From NCBI GenBank assembly GCA_965229645.1, contig OZ245893.1:434001-498000 (forward strand): 64,000 bases of DNA, given 5' to 3'. Source of the DNA: CAXQZM01 sp965229645. GTDB taxonomy: Bacteria > Pseudomonadota > Alphaproteobacteria > UBA7985. Position numbers and translations under genes: made by a program. A model generated the notes under the pieces. That model saw only the letters and a list, made by a program, of their open reading frames with translations. It did no database searches and had not been told where the DNA came from. Shown in pieces: positions 17,025 to 25,969 of this stretch. Each line of letters starts with the position of its first letter. The stretch's first letter is position 1.

Positions 17025-19103
17025 ATGACCTATCGCCTGGGCGTCGATATAGGCGGGACCTTTACCGATGTGGTGTTGGAGGGCGCGGGTGCCTTGACGA
17101 GCGCTAAGGTTTTAACGACCCATGGCGCCCCCGAAACGGCGATCTTGACGGGAATGGCCCAGGTCTGCGATCAGGCAGGTATTGCGCCAAGCCAGATCCG
17201 CCAGATGATCCACGGGACCACCCTGGCGACCAACGCCCTGATCGAGCGCAAGGGGGCCAAGACGGCGCTGGTGACGACCCAAGGGTTTCGCGACGTCATC
17301 GAGATGCGCACCGAATCGCGGTTTGAGCAGTACGACCTCAATCTTGAGTTGCCCGCGCCTTTGCTGGCGCGCAACCACCGATACGCGATAGAGGAGCGCA
17401 TGGCGGCGACGGGGCAGGTCTTAAGGCCGCTGAACGTTGATCAGCTTGCGGGACTGGTACAGACGCTCAAAGCTGCGGCGTACGAGTCCATCGCCATCGG
17501 GTTCCTTCACGCCTACGCCAACCCAGTGCACGAACGGCAGGTGGCGGCCGCTTTGGCCGAGGCCTTGCCTGGGGTGCATCTGTCCTTGTCCGCCGAGGTC
17601 AGCCCGCAAATGCGCGAGTACGAGCGGTTCACGACCACGGCGGCCAACGCCTATATCAAGCCGCTGATGAAGTCCTACCTCTCGCGCCTCGCCGCGCGGC
17701 TGGCGGCCGCAGGTATGGGCGGGGACATCTTCCTGATGCACTCGGGCGGCGGGTTGATGAGCCTCGACGACGCCGCAGAATTCCCCGTGCGGTTGGTCGA
17801 ATCAGGGCCCGCTGGGGGCGCGGTGTTCGCGGCGCACTTGGCGCGTACCTATGGGCTCGACAAGGTCCTGTCCTTCGACATGGGCGGAACCACGGCCAAA
17901 ATTTGCCTGATCCAGAACCAAACCCCGAAAACGGCGCGGGTCTTTGAGGTCGCTCGGTCGAGCGGATTTAAGAAGGGGAGCGGCATGCCCATTTCCATTC
18001 CCGTCATTGACATGGTGGAAATTGGTGCAGGCGGCGGGTCCCTAGGACACGTTGATCGCCTATCGCAAATTCGCGTCGGCCCCAAGTCGGCAGGCTCGGA
18101 GCCTGGTCCTGCCTGCTATGGCCGCGGCGGTCGCCAGCCTGGCGTCACCGACGCTGACCTGGTGCTGGGTAAATTGACCGCCGAGGGGTTCGCGGGCGGC
18201 AAAATCCCCCTGGATGTGGCGGCGGCGGAGGCGGCGCTGGTCGCGGAAATTGGCACGCCTTTGGACATGTCGCCCGTGCAAGCGGCCCACGGCATGGCCG
18301 AGGTCGTCGATGAGAATATGGCCAACGCTGCCCGCGTTCATGCCGTCGAAAATGGCGAAGACTTGTCGGGCTATACCATGATCGCGTTCGGCGGCGCGGC
18401 CCCTCTGCACGCTGGGCGCTTGTGCGAGAAACTGGGCATAGGAACCTGCCTGGTCCCCGCAGGCGCTGGGGTCGGGTCGGCCTTGGGGTTTTTGCACGCG
18501 CCCTTTAGTTTCGAGGCGACGCGCACCCGCTACATGCCCTTGCACGAGTTCGACGCAGCAGCGGTGATGGCCCTGCTTGCCGAAATGGCGGGCGAAGCCG
18601 AAGGGTTTGTGCGAACCTGCGCGCAGGACCAGCCCATCGACACCGCCTACCACGCCTTCATGCGCTACCAGGGGCAAGGCTGGGAAATTCCCGTCGCCAT
18701 TGACGCCGCCATGGCCGCGGACCCGACGGCGCAGAGGTTTCTGGCCGCGTTCGAGGCGGCCTATGCGGCCTTGTTTGCGCGTACTGTGGCGGGTTTAGCG
18801 GTCGAAATTGTCCTTTGGTCGGCCAAAGCCAGCACCCCGCCCAAGCTGCCCGAGACCCTTGCGCCGCTGGCCTTTGACTCCTCAGCGCCTGCCGAGGCCG
18901 CGCGCGCCATCTTTGATCCCGCGCTGGGCGCGTTCGTCGAGGGCCAAGAGGTCGGGCGTGCGGCCCTGGCCCCTGGGGCCGGTATCGTGGGGCCCGCCGC
19001 TATCACCGAAACCGAAACGACCCTGATCGTACCCGCCTCGCGGCACGTGGTCGGGCAAAGCGATGGCACCTTGCGCATGTCGGAACGGGAGATGAGCCTA
19101 TGA
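17025..19103 (+). CDS. hyuA: Hydantoinase/oxoprolinase subunit A
   Basis: ATP-dependent ring-opening hydrolase acting on 5-oxoproline, hydantoins or N-methylhydantoin. 692 residues. The N-terminal ASKHA phosphate-binding motif LGVDIGGTFTDVV lies at residues 4-16, followed by HGTTLATNALIERKGAKTALVTTQGF and a second phosphate motif LSFDMGGTTAK. ATG at 17025 gives the correct N-terminus; the frame is open further upstream. It overlaps hyuB by 4 bases. Substrate cannot be decided from sequence; the neighbouring importer and FAD amine oxidoreductase are compatible with a methylhydantoin-sarcosine type route. Confidence 0.92.
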   Translation: MTYRLGVDIGGTFTDVVLEGAGALTSAKVLTTHGAPETAILTGMAQVCDQAGIAPSQIRQMIHGTTLATNALIERKGAKTALVTTQGFRDVIEMRTESRFEQYDLNLELPAPLLARNHRYAIEERMAATGQVLRPLNVDQLAGLVQTLKAAAYESIAIGFLHAYANPVHERQVAAALAEALPGVHLSLSAEVSPQMREYERFTTTAANAYIKPLMKSYLSRLAARLAAAGMGGDIFLMHSGGGLMSLDDAAEFPVRLVESGPAGGAVFAAHLARTYGLDKVLSFDMGGTTAKICLIQNQTPKTARVFEVARSSGFKKGSGMPISIPVIDMVEIGAGGGSLGHVDRLSQIRVGPKSAGSEPGPACYGRGGRQPGVTDADLVLGKLTAEGFAGGKIPLDVAAAEAALVAEIGTPLDMSPVQAAHGMAEVVDENMANAARVHAVENGEDLSGYTMIAFGGAAPLHAGRLCEKLGIGTCLVPAGAGVGSALGFLHAPFSFEATRTRYMPLHEFDAAAVMALLAEMAGEAEGFVRTCAQDQPIDTAYHAFMRYQGQGWEIPVAIDAAMAADPTAQRFLAAFEAAYAALFARTVAGLAVEIVLWSAKASTPPKLPETLAPLAFDSSAPAEAARAIFDPALGAFVEGQEVGRAALAPGAGIVGPAAITETETTLIVPASRHVVGQSDGTLRMSEREMSL

Positions 19104-20782
19104 GCCGTGCGGTTTCCTACCAGATCATGTGGAATCGCCTCATCTCCCTCGTTGAGGAACAGGCCCAAGCCCTGATCCGCACCGCGTTTTCCACCTCGGT
19201 CCGCGAAGCCGGCGACCTGTCGGCGGGGGTCTACGACGTCCAAGGCCGCATGATCGCCCAGGCCGTGACGGGGACGCCTGGCCATGTCAACGCTATGGCT
19301 GCGGCGGTGGCGCACTTCATGTGGCGGATCGGTGTCGAGACCATGGCGCCAGGCGATGTTTATATCACGAATGACCCTTGGGAGGGGACGGGGCATTTGC
19401 ACGACATTACCGTTGTCACCCCGACCTTTGTGGAGCAGCGCTTGATCGGCTTTTTTGCCGCCACGGCGCACATCGTCGATATAGGCGGACGCGGTTGGGG
19501 CCCCGATGCCAATTCGATCTACGAGGAAGGGCTCTATATCCCCCAGATGCGGTTTCTAGATCGCGGGCAGGTGAACCAAACCTTGCTCCAGATCATTCGC
19601 GCCAACGTGCGCGAACCCGACCAGTTGGTCGGCGATGTCTATGCGCTGGCAACTTGCAACGACATCGGTCAGGCGCGGCTCAAGGCCATGATGGCGGAGT
19701 TTGCCTTGCAGGACTTGGAGGCCATTGCGGCCTATATTTTCGACCGCTCGCGCGAAGCAACGGTTGCGGCCCTTGCGGCCCTGCCCAAGGCGGACGCGGC
19801 CTACGCCGCGCAAATCGACGGCTACGCCGCGCCCGTGACCCTGGCCGTGAGGCTCGAGGCCCAGGGCGAGCGCCTGATCTGCGACTTCACGGGGACGAGC
19901 GGTCTCGACCCTAAAGGCATCAATGTGCCGCTGGTCTATACTGAGGCCTATGCGTGTTACGCGCTGAAGTGCGCCCTTGCGCCCGACATTCCCAACAACT
20001 GGGCCTCGCTCGCGCCGTTCCAGGTCATCGCGCCCGAAAACTGCATCCTAAACGCGGTTCATCCCGCCCCTGTGGCGCTGCGTCATGTCATCGGTCACAT
20101 GATCCCCGACGTGGTTTACGGCGCGCTCGACCAGCTGGTTCCTGGCATCGTCCCTGCCGAAGGGGCGGGAGCCTTGTGCAATTTTCAGGTGTCGCTTCGG
20201 CCCTTGGGCGCGGGGCAGCGGGCCGAGGTCTTGACCTTCAACTCGGGCGGGTCAGGCGCACGACCCGCGCGCGACGGCATGAATACGACCGCCTTCCCCT
20301 CGGGCGTTATGACCATGCCAGTGGAGGCGACCGAACAGGCGGGTCCCGTCCTGATCCACCGCAAAGAACTGCGGCCCGACAGCGGCGGCGCGGGGCAGCA
20401 TCGCGGCGGCCTCGGCCAATACATGTCGGTGGGGGCCTTGGCGGGCTATGCGTTCGATTTCAGCGCCATGTTTGACCGGGTCGATCATCCCGCGGCGGGA
20501 CGCCAAGGCGGCGGCCTGGGCGCGCCGACCTTTATTCGCCACCACGACGGCACCGCCATGCGCGGCAAGGGGCGGCAGCCCGTCCCGCCAGGAACGATTG
20601 TCGAAATGGGGTTTCCTGGCGGCGGCGGGTACGGCGACCCCGCGCACCGCGACCAGGCCGCGGTACGGCGCGATTTGGGGCTCGGCTACATCAGCGCGGC
20701 GGTGGCGCAACGCGACTACGGTCTGTCGGACGCGGACGTGGCGCAGGTTCGCGCGCGGGTCGCGGCGGGGGAGGATTTGTGA
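19100..20782 (+). CDS. hyuB: Hydantoinase/oxoprolinase subunit B
   Basis: Partner subunit of hyuA, 560 residues. The N-terminus WNRLISLVEEQAQALIRTAFSTSVREAGDLSAGVYD, here seen from residue 11, is diagnostic of the family (quoted in parts: WNRLISLVEEQ, FSTSVREAGDLS). The conserved NDPWEGTGHLHD and a glycine-rich C-terminal end GFPGGGGYGDP are present. The TGA stop lies directly against the TA flank of MITE copy D, which therefore inserted exactly between this gene and the next gene of the operon. Confidence 0.92.
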   Translation: MSRAVSYQIMWNRLISLVEEQAQALIRTAFSTSVREAGDLSAGVYDVQGRMIAQAVTGTPGHVNAMAAAVAHFMWRIGVETMAPGDVYITNDPWEGTGHLHDITVVTPTFVEQRLIGFFAATAHIVDIGGRGWGPDANSIYEEGLYIPQMRFLDRGQVNQTLLQIIRANVREPDQLVGDVYALATCNDIGQARLKAMMAEFALQDLEAIAAYIFDRSREATVAALAALPKADAAYAAQIDGYAAPVTLAVRLEAQGERLICDFTGTSGLDPKGINVPLVYTEAYACYALKCALAPDIPNNWASLAPFQVIAPENCILNAVHPAPVALRHVIGHMIPDVVYGALDQLVPGIVPAEGAGALCNFQVSLRPLGAGQRAEVLTFNSGGSGARPARDGMNTTAFPSGVMTMPVEATEQAGPVLIHRKELRPDSGGAGQHRGGLGQYMSVGALAGYAFDFSAMFDRVDHPAAGRQGGGLGAPTFIRHHDGTAMRGKGRQPVPPGTIVEMGFPGGGGYGDPAHRDQAAVRRDLGLGYISAAVAQRDYGLSDADVAQVRARVAAGEDL

Positions 20783-20943
20783 TACCAGCGGTGAATGGGA
20801 ATGACTCGAATGATCCCTGGTATAAGGGCCGCGACTGCGGCCCCCGCAGCGGCCCCGAGAATAGCGGACACGCGCCTCGGGGTATAAGCGAAGGCCCCGT
20901 CGGAGGCGAAACGCGGGCGTTTCTGCCGTGAGACATAAAACAG
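20783..20943 (-). repeat. MITE-like element, copy D, inverted and truncated
   Basis: Opposite orientation to the other copies. It starts with TA and CCAGCGG at 20783 and follows the reverse complement of copies A and B up to about 20943, then changes into coding sequence. The last 40 or so bases, with the A/T-run hairpin and the second TA flank, are missing. Its GTG at 20928 is the only reasonable start for the FAD oxidoreductase. Confidence 0.85.
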
Positions 20944-22148
20944 CGTTTCACGCGCCCCTGAAGACCCGCTACGACGTCGTGATCGTGGGCGGGGCCATCT
21001 ACGGGTCGGCGGTGGCCTGGTTCTTGGCGGACAATCCCGATTTCGACGGGTCGATTTTGGTCGTCGAAATGGACCCCAGTTACGAATTCTGCTCGACCAG
21101 CCACACCAACTCGTGCCTGCGTCAGCAGTTCAGCCAGCGCCTCAATGTGCAAATCTCGCAATTCGCGGCGGCCTATATCAAGGATTTTCCCGCCCGCATG
21201 GGCGGGGATGCGCGCGTTCCGCCAGTGACCCTAAATTCCTACGGTTACATGTACCTGGCGGACACACCCGCGTTTGCGGCGCAGTTGCGGGCCGCGCATA
21301 GCGTTCAGGCCGCCTGCGGCGCAGCGACCCGCCACATGACACCCGCGCAGATCGCGGCGGCCTATCCCTTTTACCATCTGGACGACATCGTGGCGGGCAA
21401 CCACAATCGCGTCGATGAGGGCTATTTTGACGGGCCGACGCTCTTTACCTGGTGGCGACGCCTGTCCCAAGAACGCGGGGTCGAATACTGCTGCAACCGC
21501 GTCGTCGCCATGGAAACCAATGCCCAAGGGACGCAGGTGGAACGCCTGACCCTAGAAACGGGGGTGCAGATCGCCTGCGGGACGGTCGTCAACGCCTCGG
21601 GGCCGCGCGCGGCGGAGACCAGCGCCATGGCGGGCCTCGAAATCCCCGTCGAGCCGCGCAAGCGCTTTACCTTCATTTTTGACGCGCAAACCCCGCTCGA
21701 CCAAGACTTGCCCCTGACCATCGACCCCTCGGGCGTGCATGTGCGCAGCGATGGGCGCGCTTATTTGGCTGGCTGCGCCCCCGACGACGATGGACCTGTG
21801 GCCCCAGATGACTTTGGTATGGACAACGACATCTGGCAAGACAAAGCCTGGCCGATCTTAGCCCACCGCATCCCCGCGTTTGAGGCGATCAAGCTGACCC
21901 GATCTTGGGTCGGGCACTATGCTTTCAACCGGCTCGATCAAAACGCCATCGTCGGTCCCCATAGCGGCGTTTCTAACTTCCTATTCATCAATGGGTTTTC
22001 GGGCCATGGCTTGCAGCAGTCGCCAGCGCTCGGGCGCGGTCTTGCCGAATGGATCACCTACGGCGCCTACCGTAGCTTGGATTTGAGTCCCCTAGGCTAC
22101 GCCCGCATCGAACGGGGCGCGCCCTTTGTGGAGGCTGCCGTCATATGA
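20928..22148 (+). CDS. FAD-dependent amino acid/amine oxidoreductase (DAO family)
   Basis: 406 residues. The dinucleotide-binding motif DVVIVGGAIYGSAVAWFL lies at residues 15-32, followed by the acidic residue of the second strand (LVVEMD) and a C-terminal FLFINGFSGHGLQQSPALGRGLAEW, typical of sarcosine/D-amino-acid oxidase-like flavoproteins. It probably oxidises a secondary amine or amino acid. The start is odd: the GTG and the first residues (MRHKTA) come from MITE copy D, no ribosome site precedes it, and no ATG, GTG or TTG lies in frame between it and the Rossmann motif. The native 5' end was probably lost. Overlaps the aminotransferase gene by 4 bases. Confidence 0.85.
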   Translation: MRHKTAFHAPLKTRYDVVIVGGAIYGSAVAWFLADNPDFDGSILVVEMDPSYEFCSTSHTNSCLRQQFSQRLNVQISQFAAAYIKDFPARMGGDARVPPVTLNSYGYMYLADTPAFAAQLRAAHSVQAACGAATRHMTPAQIAAAYPFYHLDDIVAGNHNRVDEGYFDGPTLFTWWRRLSQERGVEYCCNRVVAMETNAQGTQVERLTLETGVQIACGTVVNASGPRAAETSAMAGLEIPVEPRKRFTFIFDAQTPLDQDLPLTIDPSGVHVRSDGRAYLAGCAPDDDGPVAPDDFGMDNDIWQDKAWPILAHRIPAFEAIKLTRSWVGHYAFNRLDQNAIVGPHSGVSNFLFINGFSGHGLQQSPALGRGLAEWITYGAYRSLDLSPLGYARIERGAPFVEAAVI

Positions 22149-23320
22149 TCGCCCTCTCTTCGCGCTTGGACGGCGTTGCTGCCTCCGCCTCCGCCGACAT
22201 ATCGCAGCGCGTCCGCGCCTTGCGGGCGACGGGGCGCGACCTGATCGACTTGGGCATCGGTCAGCCCGATTTTGATACCCCCGCGCACATCATTGAGGCC
22301 GCGCACCGCGCCGCACTCGACGGGCAAACCCGCTATCCGCCCACCAGCGGCACCGCGGCCTTGAAACAGGCGGTGGCGGAGAAGTTTCAGCGCGACAACG
22401 GCTTGAACTATGGCCCCGACCAAATCTTGATCTCGAACGGCGCCAAGCAAATCCTGTTCAACGGGCTTATGGCAACGCTGGAGGCAGGGGACGAGGTCCT
22501 GCTCTGCGCGCCTTACTTTGATTCCTATGCCTCCATCGTGCGGGTCTTGGGCGGCGTTCCCGTGGCGCTGCCCGTGCGCGAGGCCGACGGGTTTGTGTTG
22601 CAACCGGCCGATCTCGCCGCCGCGATCACGCCGCGCACCCGCTGGCTGCTGCTCAATTCGCCTGGCAATCCGACGGGCGCTGTCTATGGCCAGGGCGACT
22701 ATGCGGCGCTGGAACCCGTGCTGGCTAAGCACGAGCGGGTTGGGATCATGAGCGATGAGATTTACGAGCACATCGTTTTTGATGGCGTTCGACACATGAG
22801 CTTCGCCGCCGCCTGCCCGTCGCTGTTGGATCGAACCCTGACCGTCAACGGCGCGTCCAAGGCCTACGCCATGACGGGCTGGCGCATCGGCTACGGCGGC
22901 GGCCCTGCGGACTTGATCAAGGCCATGGGCGTTGTGCAATCGCAAATTTGCTCAGGCGCCTGTTCGATTGCGCAAGCGGCGGCGGTGGCGGCGCTGACGG
23001 GGCCGCAGGACTTCGTGCGCCAGGCCTGCGCGGCCTACCAGGCGCGGCGCGATCTGGTGGTCGCGGGGATTGCAGGGATTCCAGGCTTAAGTTTGCGCCC
23101 GCCAGGGGGGGCATTTTACGCGCTCATCAACGTTGCGGGGCTGCCCTTTGATACCGACCGTGCGGCGGCACGCTTCTTTTTAGAAACGGCAGGCGTTGCG
23201 GGGGTGCCTGGGCATGTCTACGGCTTGTCGCCGTTTTTCCGACTTTCCCTGGCCGCGTCGGAATCTGCCTTGACCGAAGGGATCGAACGCATGACACGAG
23301 CCATAAGGACAGAGCTATGA
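22145..23320 (+). CDS. Class I/II pyridoxal-phosphate aminotransferase
   Basis: 391 residues, aspartate aminotransferase fold type I. Visible landmarks are the N-terminal LIDLGIGQPDFDTP, the NSPGNPTGAVYG segment, the conserved SDEIYEHIVFDG and the cofactor lysine in NGASKAYAMTGWRIGY (about residue 239). Preferred substrate unknown. It overlaps the genes on both sides and belongs to the hyu operon, so it may transaminate the amino acid or the keto acid released by the flavoprotein step. Confidence 0.9.
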   Translation: MIALSSRLDGVAASASADISQRVRALRATGRDLIDLGIGQPDFDTPAHIIEAAHRAALDGQTRYPPTSGTAALKQAVAEKFQRDNGLNYGPDQILISNGAKQILFNGLMATLEAGDEVLLCAPYFDSYASIVRVLGGVPVALPVREADGFVLQPADLAAAITPRTRWLLLNSPGNPTGAVYGQGDYAALEPVLAKHERVGIMSDEIYEHIVFDGVRHMSFAAACPSLLDRTLTVNGASKAYAMTGWRIGYGGGPADLIKAMGVVQSQICSGACSIAQAAAVAALTGPQDFVRQACAAYQARRDLVVAGIAGIPGLSLRPPGGAFYALINVAGLPFDTDRAAARFFLETAGVAGVPGHVYGLSPFFRLSLAASESALTEGIERMTRAIRTEL

Positions 23321-24159
23321 GCAAACTCACAAAACTGGTTTTGACGGGTGCGGCGGGCGCGCTCGGCACCCAACTACGCGCACCCTTGGCCGCCCTCTGC
23401 GACACGCTGGTCTCGACCGACCAAGTAGAAAGCCTCGGCGACTTGTACGAACGCGAAACCTATGTTCAGGCCGACTTGGGCGATCTGGCCGCCATGCGGG
23501 CCGTGTGCGCGGGCGCGCATATGGTCGTCCACTTTGGCGCCATCGGCAACGAAGCGCCTTTTGACCAAATCCTCCATTCCAATATCGTCGGCGCCTACAA
23601 TGTGTGGGAGGCTGCCTACGCCGCCGGCGCGCGACGGGTGGTCTATGCCAGCTCGATCCACGCGGTGGGCATGTACCCCAAACAGACCCGCATCGGGACC
23701 GACGTACCCCATCGCCCCGATACCTTCTACGGTCTGGCCAAGTGCTTCGCCGAAGACTTGGGGCGGCTCTATTGGGAAAAGCGCGGCTTAGAGTCGGTGC
23801 ATCTGCGGATCCTCTCGTGCAGCGGCCCCGTCACCAACGCCCGCGCCTTGGGGTCCTGGTTGTCCTACGGGGACCTGATCCAGCTCGTGCAACGATCGCT
23901 CGAGGCCCCGACGGTCGGCTTTAGTCTCGTCTACGGGGTGTCCAACAACGACCGCACACCCGTTGACAACAGCGCCGCACAATTCTTGGGCTATCGTCCG
24001 CAGGACAACGCCGAGGTCTTTGCGAAGGAAATTCTGGCCAAAGAGCCCCTCCACGACCCCCAAGACCCTGGCCATATGTGCCAAGGCGGCCCCTTTGCCT
24101 CCGCCGCGCTGGGCAGCAGCGGGATCGTTACGGTCAATCGGGAAACGGAAGAGGCTTAG
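23317..24159 (+). CDS. NAD-dependent epimerase/dehydratase, uronate-dehydrogenase-like
   Basis: 280 residues, extended short-chain dehydrogenase. LVLTGAAGALGTQL (residues 8-21) is the cofactor loop, ADLGDLAAMRAVCAGAHMVVHFGAI is the adenine-pocket region, and FYGLAKCFAEDLGRLY holds the catalytic Tyr and Lys. The family includes uronate dehydrogenases, but specificity is not decidable here. Last gene of the hyu operon. Its final 26 bases overlap the end of the convergent unknown gene at 24134. Confidence 0.82.
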   Translation: MSKLTKLVLTGAAGALGTQLRAPLAALCDTLVSTDQVESLGDLYERETYVQADLGDLAAMRAVCAGAHMVVHFGAIGNEAPFDQILHSNIVGAYNVWEAAYAAGARRVVYASSIHAVGMYPKQTRIGTDVPHRPDTFYGLAKCFAEDLGRLYWEKRGLESVHLRILSCSGPVTNARALGSWLSYGDLIQLVQRSLEAPTVGFSLVYGVSNNDRTPVDNSAAQFLGYRPQDNAEVFAKEILAKEPLHDPQDPGHMCQGGPFASAALGSSGIVTVNRETEEA

Positions 24160-24511
24160 GGCGCGCAAGCCAGCTGCGTTGAATCGCGAGATTGCGGAGT
24201 TTTTTCGCGATTTTTTTTGACTGATTCCGATCGAAACGATCAAAATCAATCACATGATGTGCTGGGTTGTCGGGTAGGGGATCGTCGCGTGTTGCCAGGC
24301 CCTGAGAAATGCATTCATCCTTGCTGACGCCCAAGACGCCTACGGTGCGCATTCCTCTACGAATCGCGGCACGCAAACATCCTTGGGCATCTATCCTGTC
24401 TTCCGTATCAACCGAAAGCTGTCCGTGATCTTTGGGCATGGGACAGAAGTTCTCGCTGCTGACACCTTGATTTTGCGGGTTATATTTTTTCGGATCAATC
24501 TGACGAAACAA
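24134..24511 (-). CDS. Conserved-looking hypothetical protein
   Basis: About 125 residues, not recognised as a named family. The second half has a distinctive motif, RDDPLPDNPAHHVIDFDRF, followed by a basic helix SKKIAKKLRNLAIQR. The start is unclear: the first usable codon is TTG at 24511, 5 bases after the stop of the upstream unknown gene, so the two are presumably co-transcribed. Codon use is less GC-biased than the metabolic genes around it, pointing to an accessory gene pair. Function cannot be stated. Confidence 0.55.
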   Translation of the reverse strand: MFRQIDPKKYNPQNQGVSSENFCPMPKDHGQLSVDTEDRIDAQGCLRAAIRRGMRTVGVLGVSKDECISQGLATRDDPLPDNPAHHVIDFDRFDRNQSKKIAKKLRNLAIQRSWLARPKPLPFPD

Positions 24512-24516
24512 AAGGG

Positions 24517-25665
24517 TTAAGATCGTGAGCTCTTTGCCTGACCCATTAACTTGACGACGGCTGCGCTGACGTCACTTGGGCTCCCCGAGGCCACTTCAAA
24601 ATCGCATTCTGCGTCAGATTCCAAATCGATACCAAAGGCATCTACACGACCATTTTCTTGAAAAATAAGTGAGAAATCCCACTTTTCATAGACAAACTCA
24701 AAGTGAATACCCCCTTCCGCTGTTGGTGCAACGACATGAAAGTTCGGCAGCGGCCTAGCCTTTGCCAGGTAATTGAGGACCTGTGCGATAAGGTGTTGCG
24801 AAATGGGCTGTCCGTGTCCTGCGTCCCAACCCGTCTTCAAGGTTGCGTAGCTTTTGATCGTGTCCGTGAACTCATGGGGCATGGGTTCTGGGGCTTTGCG
24901 CGCGCGATCTTTACCCAACCCATGTAAAGGGTCTTGCTCCTGTGGGTAATCCATTCGATCAAATGCGTTGTTGAATGAGAGGACGGCAACATTAGGTTTT
25001 GAGTCATGCTCGTTGTGTGATCTTAAAACAGGGGGCGTCCTATCCCGGACAGCGGCAATAAATTCTGCGATTGCCCAATTTTTGGATCCTATTCGCACAT
25101 CACTTAAAACAGAATCTCCATCCTCTGGTCTCTTGTACATTCGCGAGAATATTTCGTGCGACTGTCGCGACCATGTGGCGCATATGGGTTGTTCTTGATC
25201 AAGATGAGAGTTGAAGACCGAAAACTCGAGTGCTTCTTCGTTACTTAAGATTTGGGCAAATCTCTCCAAACCTTGCCTCACTGTCTTCTCGTTCCCAGCG
25301 TGTGCAAATTTGATGGGGGCTTCAAGATGAGTCATGATCTTAATGAGCAAGCGGCACCCATTTTCAACATAGTCCTGCGCAGAAACCTCAAGCCTTGCGG
25401 CCTGCGGCCTATTCTCCACCATGTTGCATTCCAGCAAGGCCGCGGCTTTTTCCCCTCCATCCGAAGTCCAAGAAAAGTGGAATTCAGGCAGAGCGTTTCT
25501 CGCAATTCGAGACCGATTGGGGCGTTCGGCAAGCCAAGCCTCTTTCGCCAGCGCCAAGACCATATCGCGCAGACGCTTAAGGTTATTGCTAACTTGTATG
25601 GGACGATGCCCACCGTTGACGGGATGCCCATGGTTTGCAGTGGTTATGGTAAGGGTCACAGTCAT
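24517..25665 (-). CDS. Hypothetical protein, two-gene accessory unit
   Basis: About 382 residues, no signal peptide or membrane helix, family not recognised. The N-terminal half is predicted helical and mixed. The C-terminal third has the block YATLKTGWDAGHGQPIS, then FHVVAPTAEGGIHFEFVYEKWDFSLIF, a pattern I associate with small uncharacterised phage or island proteins. ATG at 25665 is preferred over the upstream ATG at 25710, because the sequence before it is low in coding character. Lies upstream of and in line with the 125-residue gene. The gap 25666-25969 contains no gene I can support. Confidence 0.6.
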   Translation of the reverse strand: MTVTLTITTANHGHPVNGGHRPIQVSNNLKRLRDMVLALAKEAWLAERPNRSRIARNALPEFHFSWTSDGGEKAAALLECNMVENRPQAARLEVSAQDYVENGCRLLIKIMTHLEAPIKFAHAGNEKTVRQGLERFAQILSNEEALEFSVFNSHLDQEQPICATWSRQSHEIFSRMYKRPEDGDSVLSDVRIGSKNWAIAEFIAAVRDRTPPVLRSHNEHDSKPNVAVLSFNNAFDRMDYPQEQDPLHGLGKDRARKAPEPMPHEFTDTIKSYATLKTGWDAGHGQPISQHLIAQVLNYLAKARPLPNFHVVAPTAEGGIHFEFVYEKWDFSLIFQENGRVDAFGIDLESDAECDFEVASGSPSDVSAAVVKLMGQAKSSRS

Positions 25666-25969
25666 CGCAGCAACTACTCTCCATTGTATCATCCCAGGAC
25701 GCACTTTCAAGGGCGGTCAGCTTAAACACATTGGTCGAACCCAACCTGAAGAGGGCGGCAAAGTATCTGCGACTCTTGGACAAGGTCTCGCATGTGGCAG
25801 AACCCACGTCGGACCGATTTGAGGAACATCGGCACCAACCAAAGCCATGCAATCGATTCCACACGGGCACGAATAGCGCGTCGAGCACGCCCACAAGACC
25901 GAATCGCCCTTGCGTCCTGGGGGGAAACAGGGTTTAGGCCCTGTTCATATCTGAACATAAGGAAGTTTC

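Noticed and set aside
25589..25958. Overlapping frames of 78 and 101 codons upstream of the unknown gene pair
   Set aside because: Odd composition (many Cys, Trp and Arg), overlap with the start of the 382-residue frame and no ribosome site. Probably chance frames.
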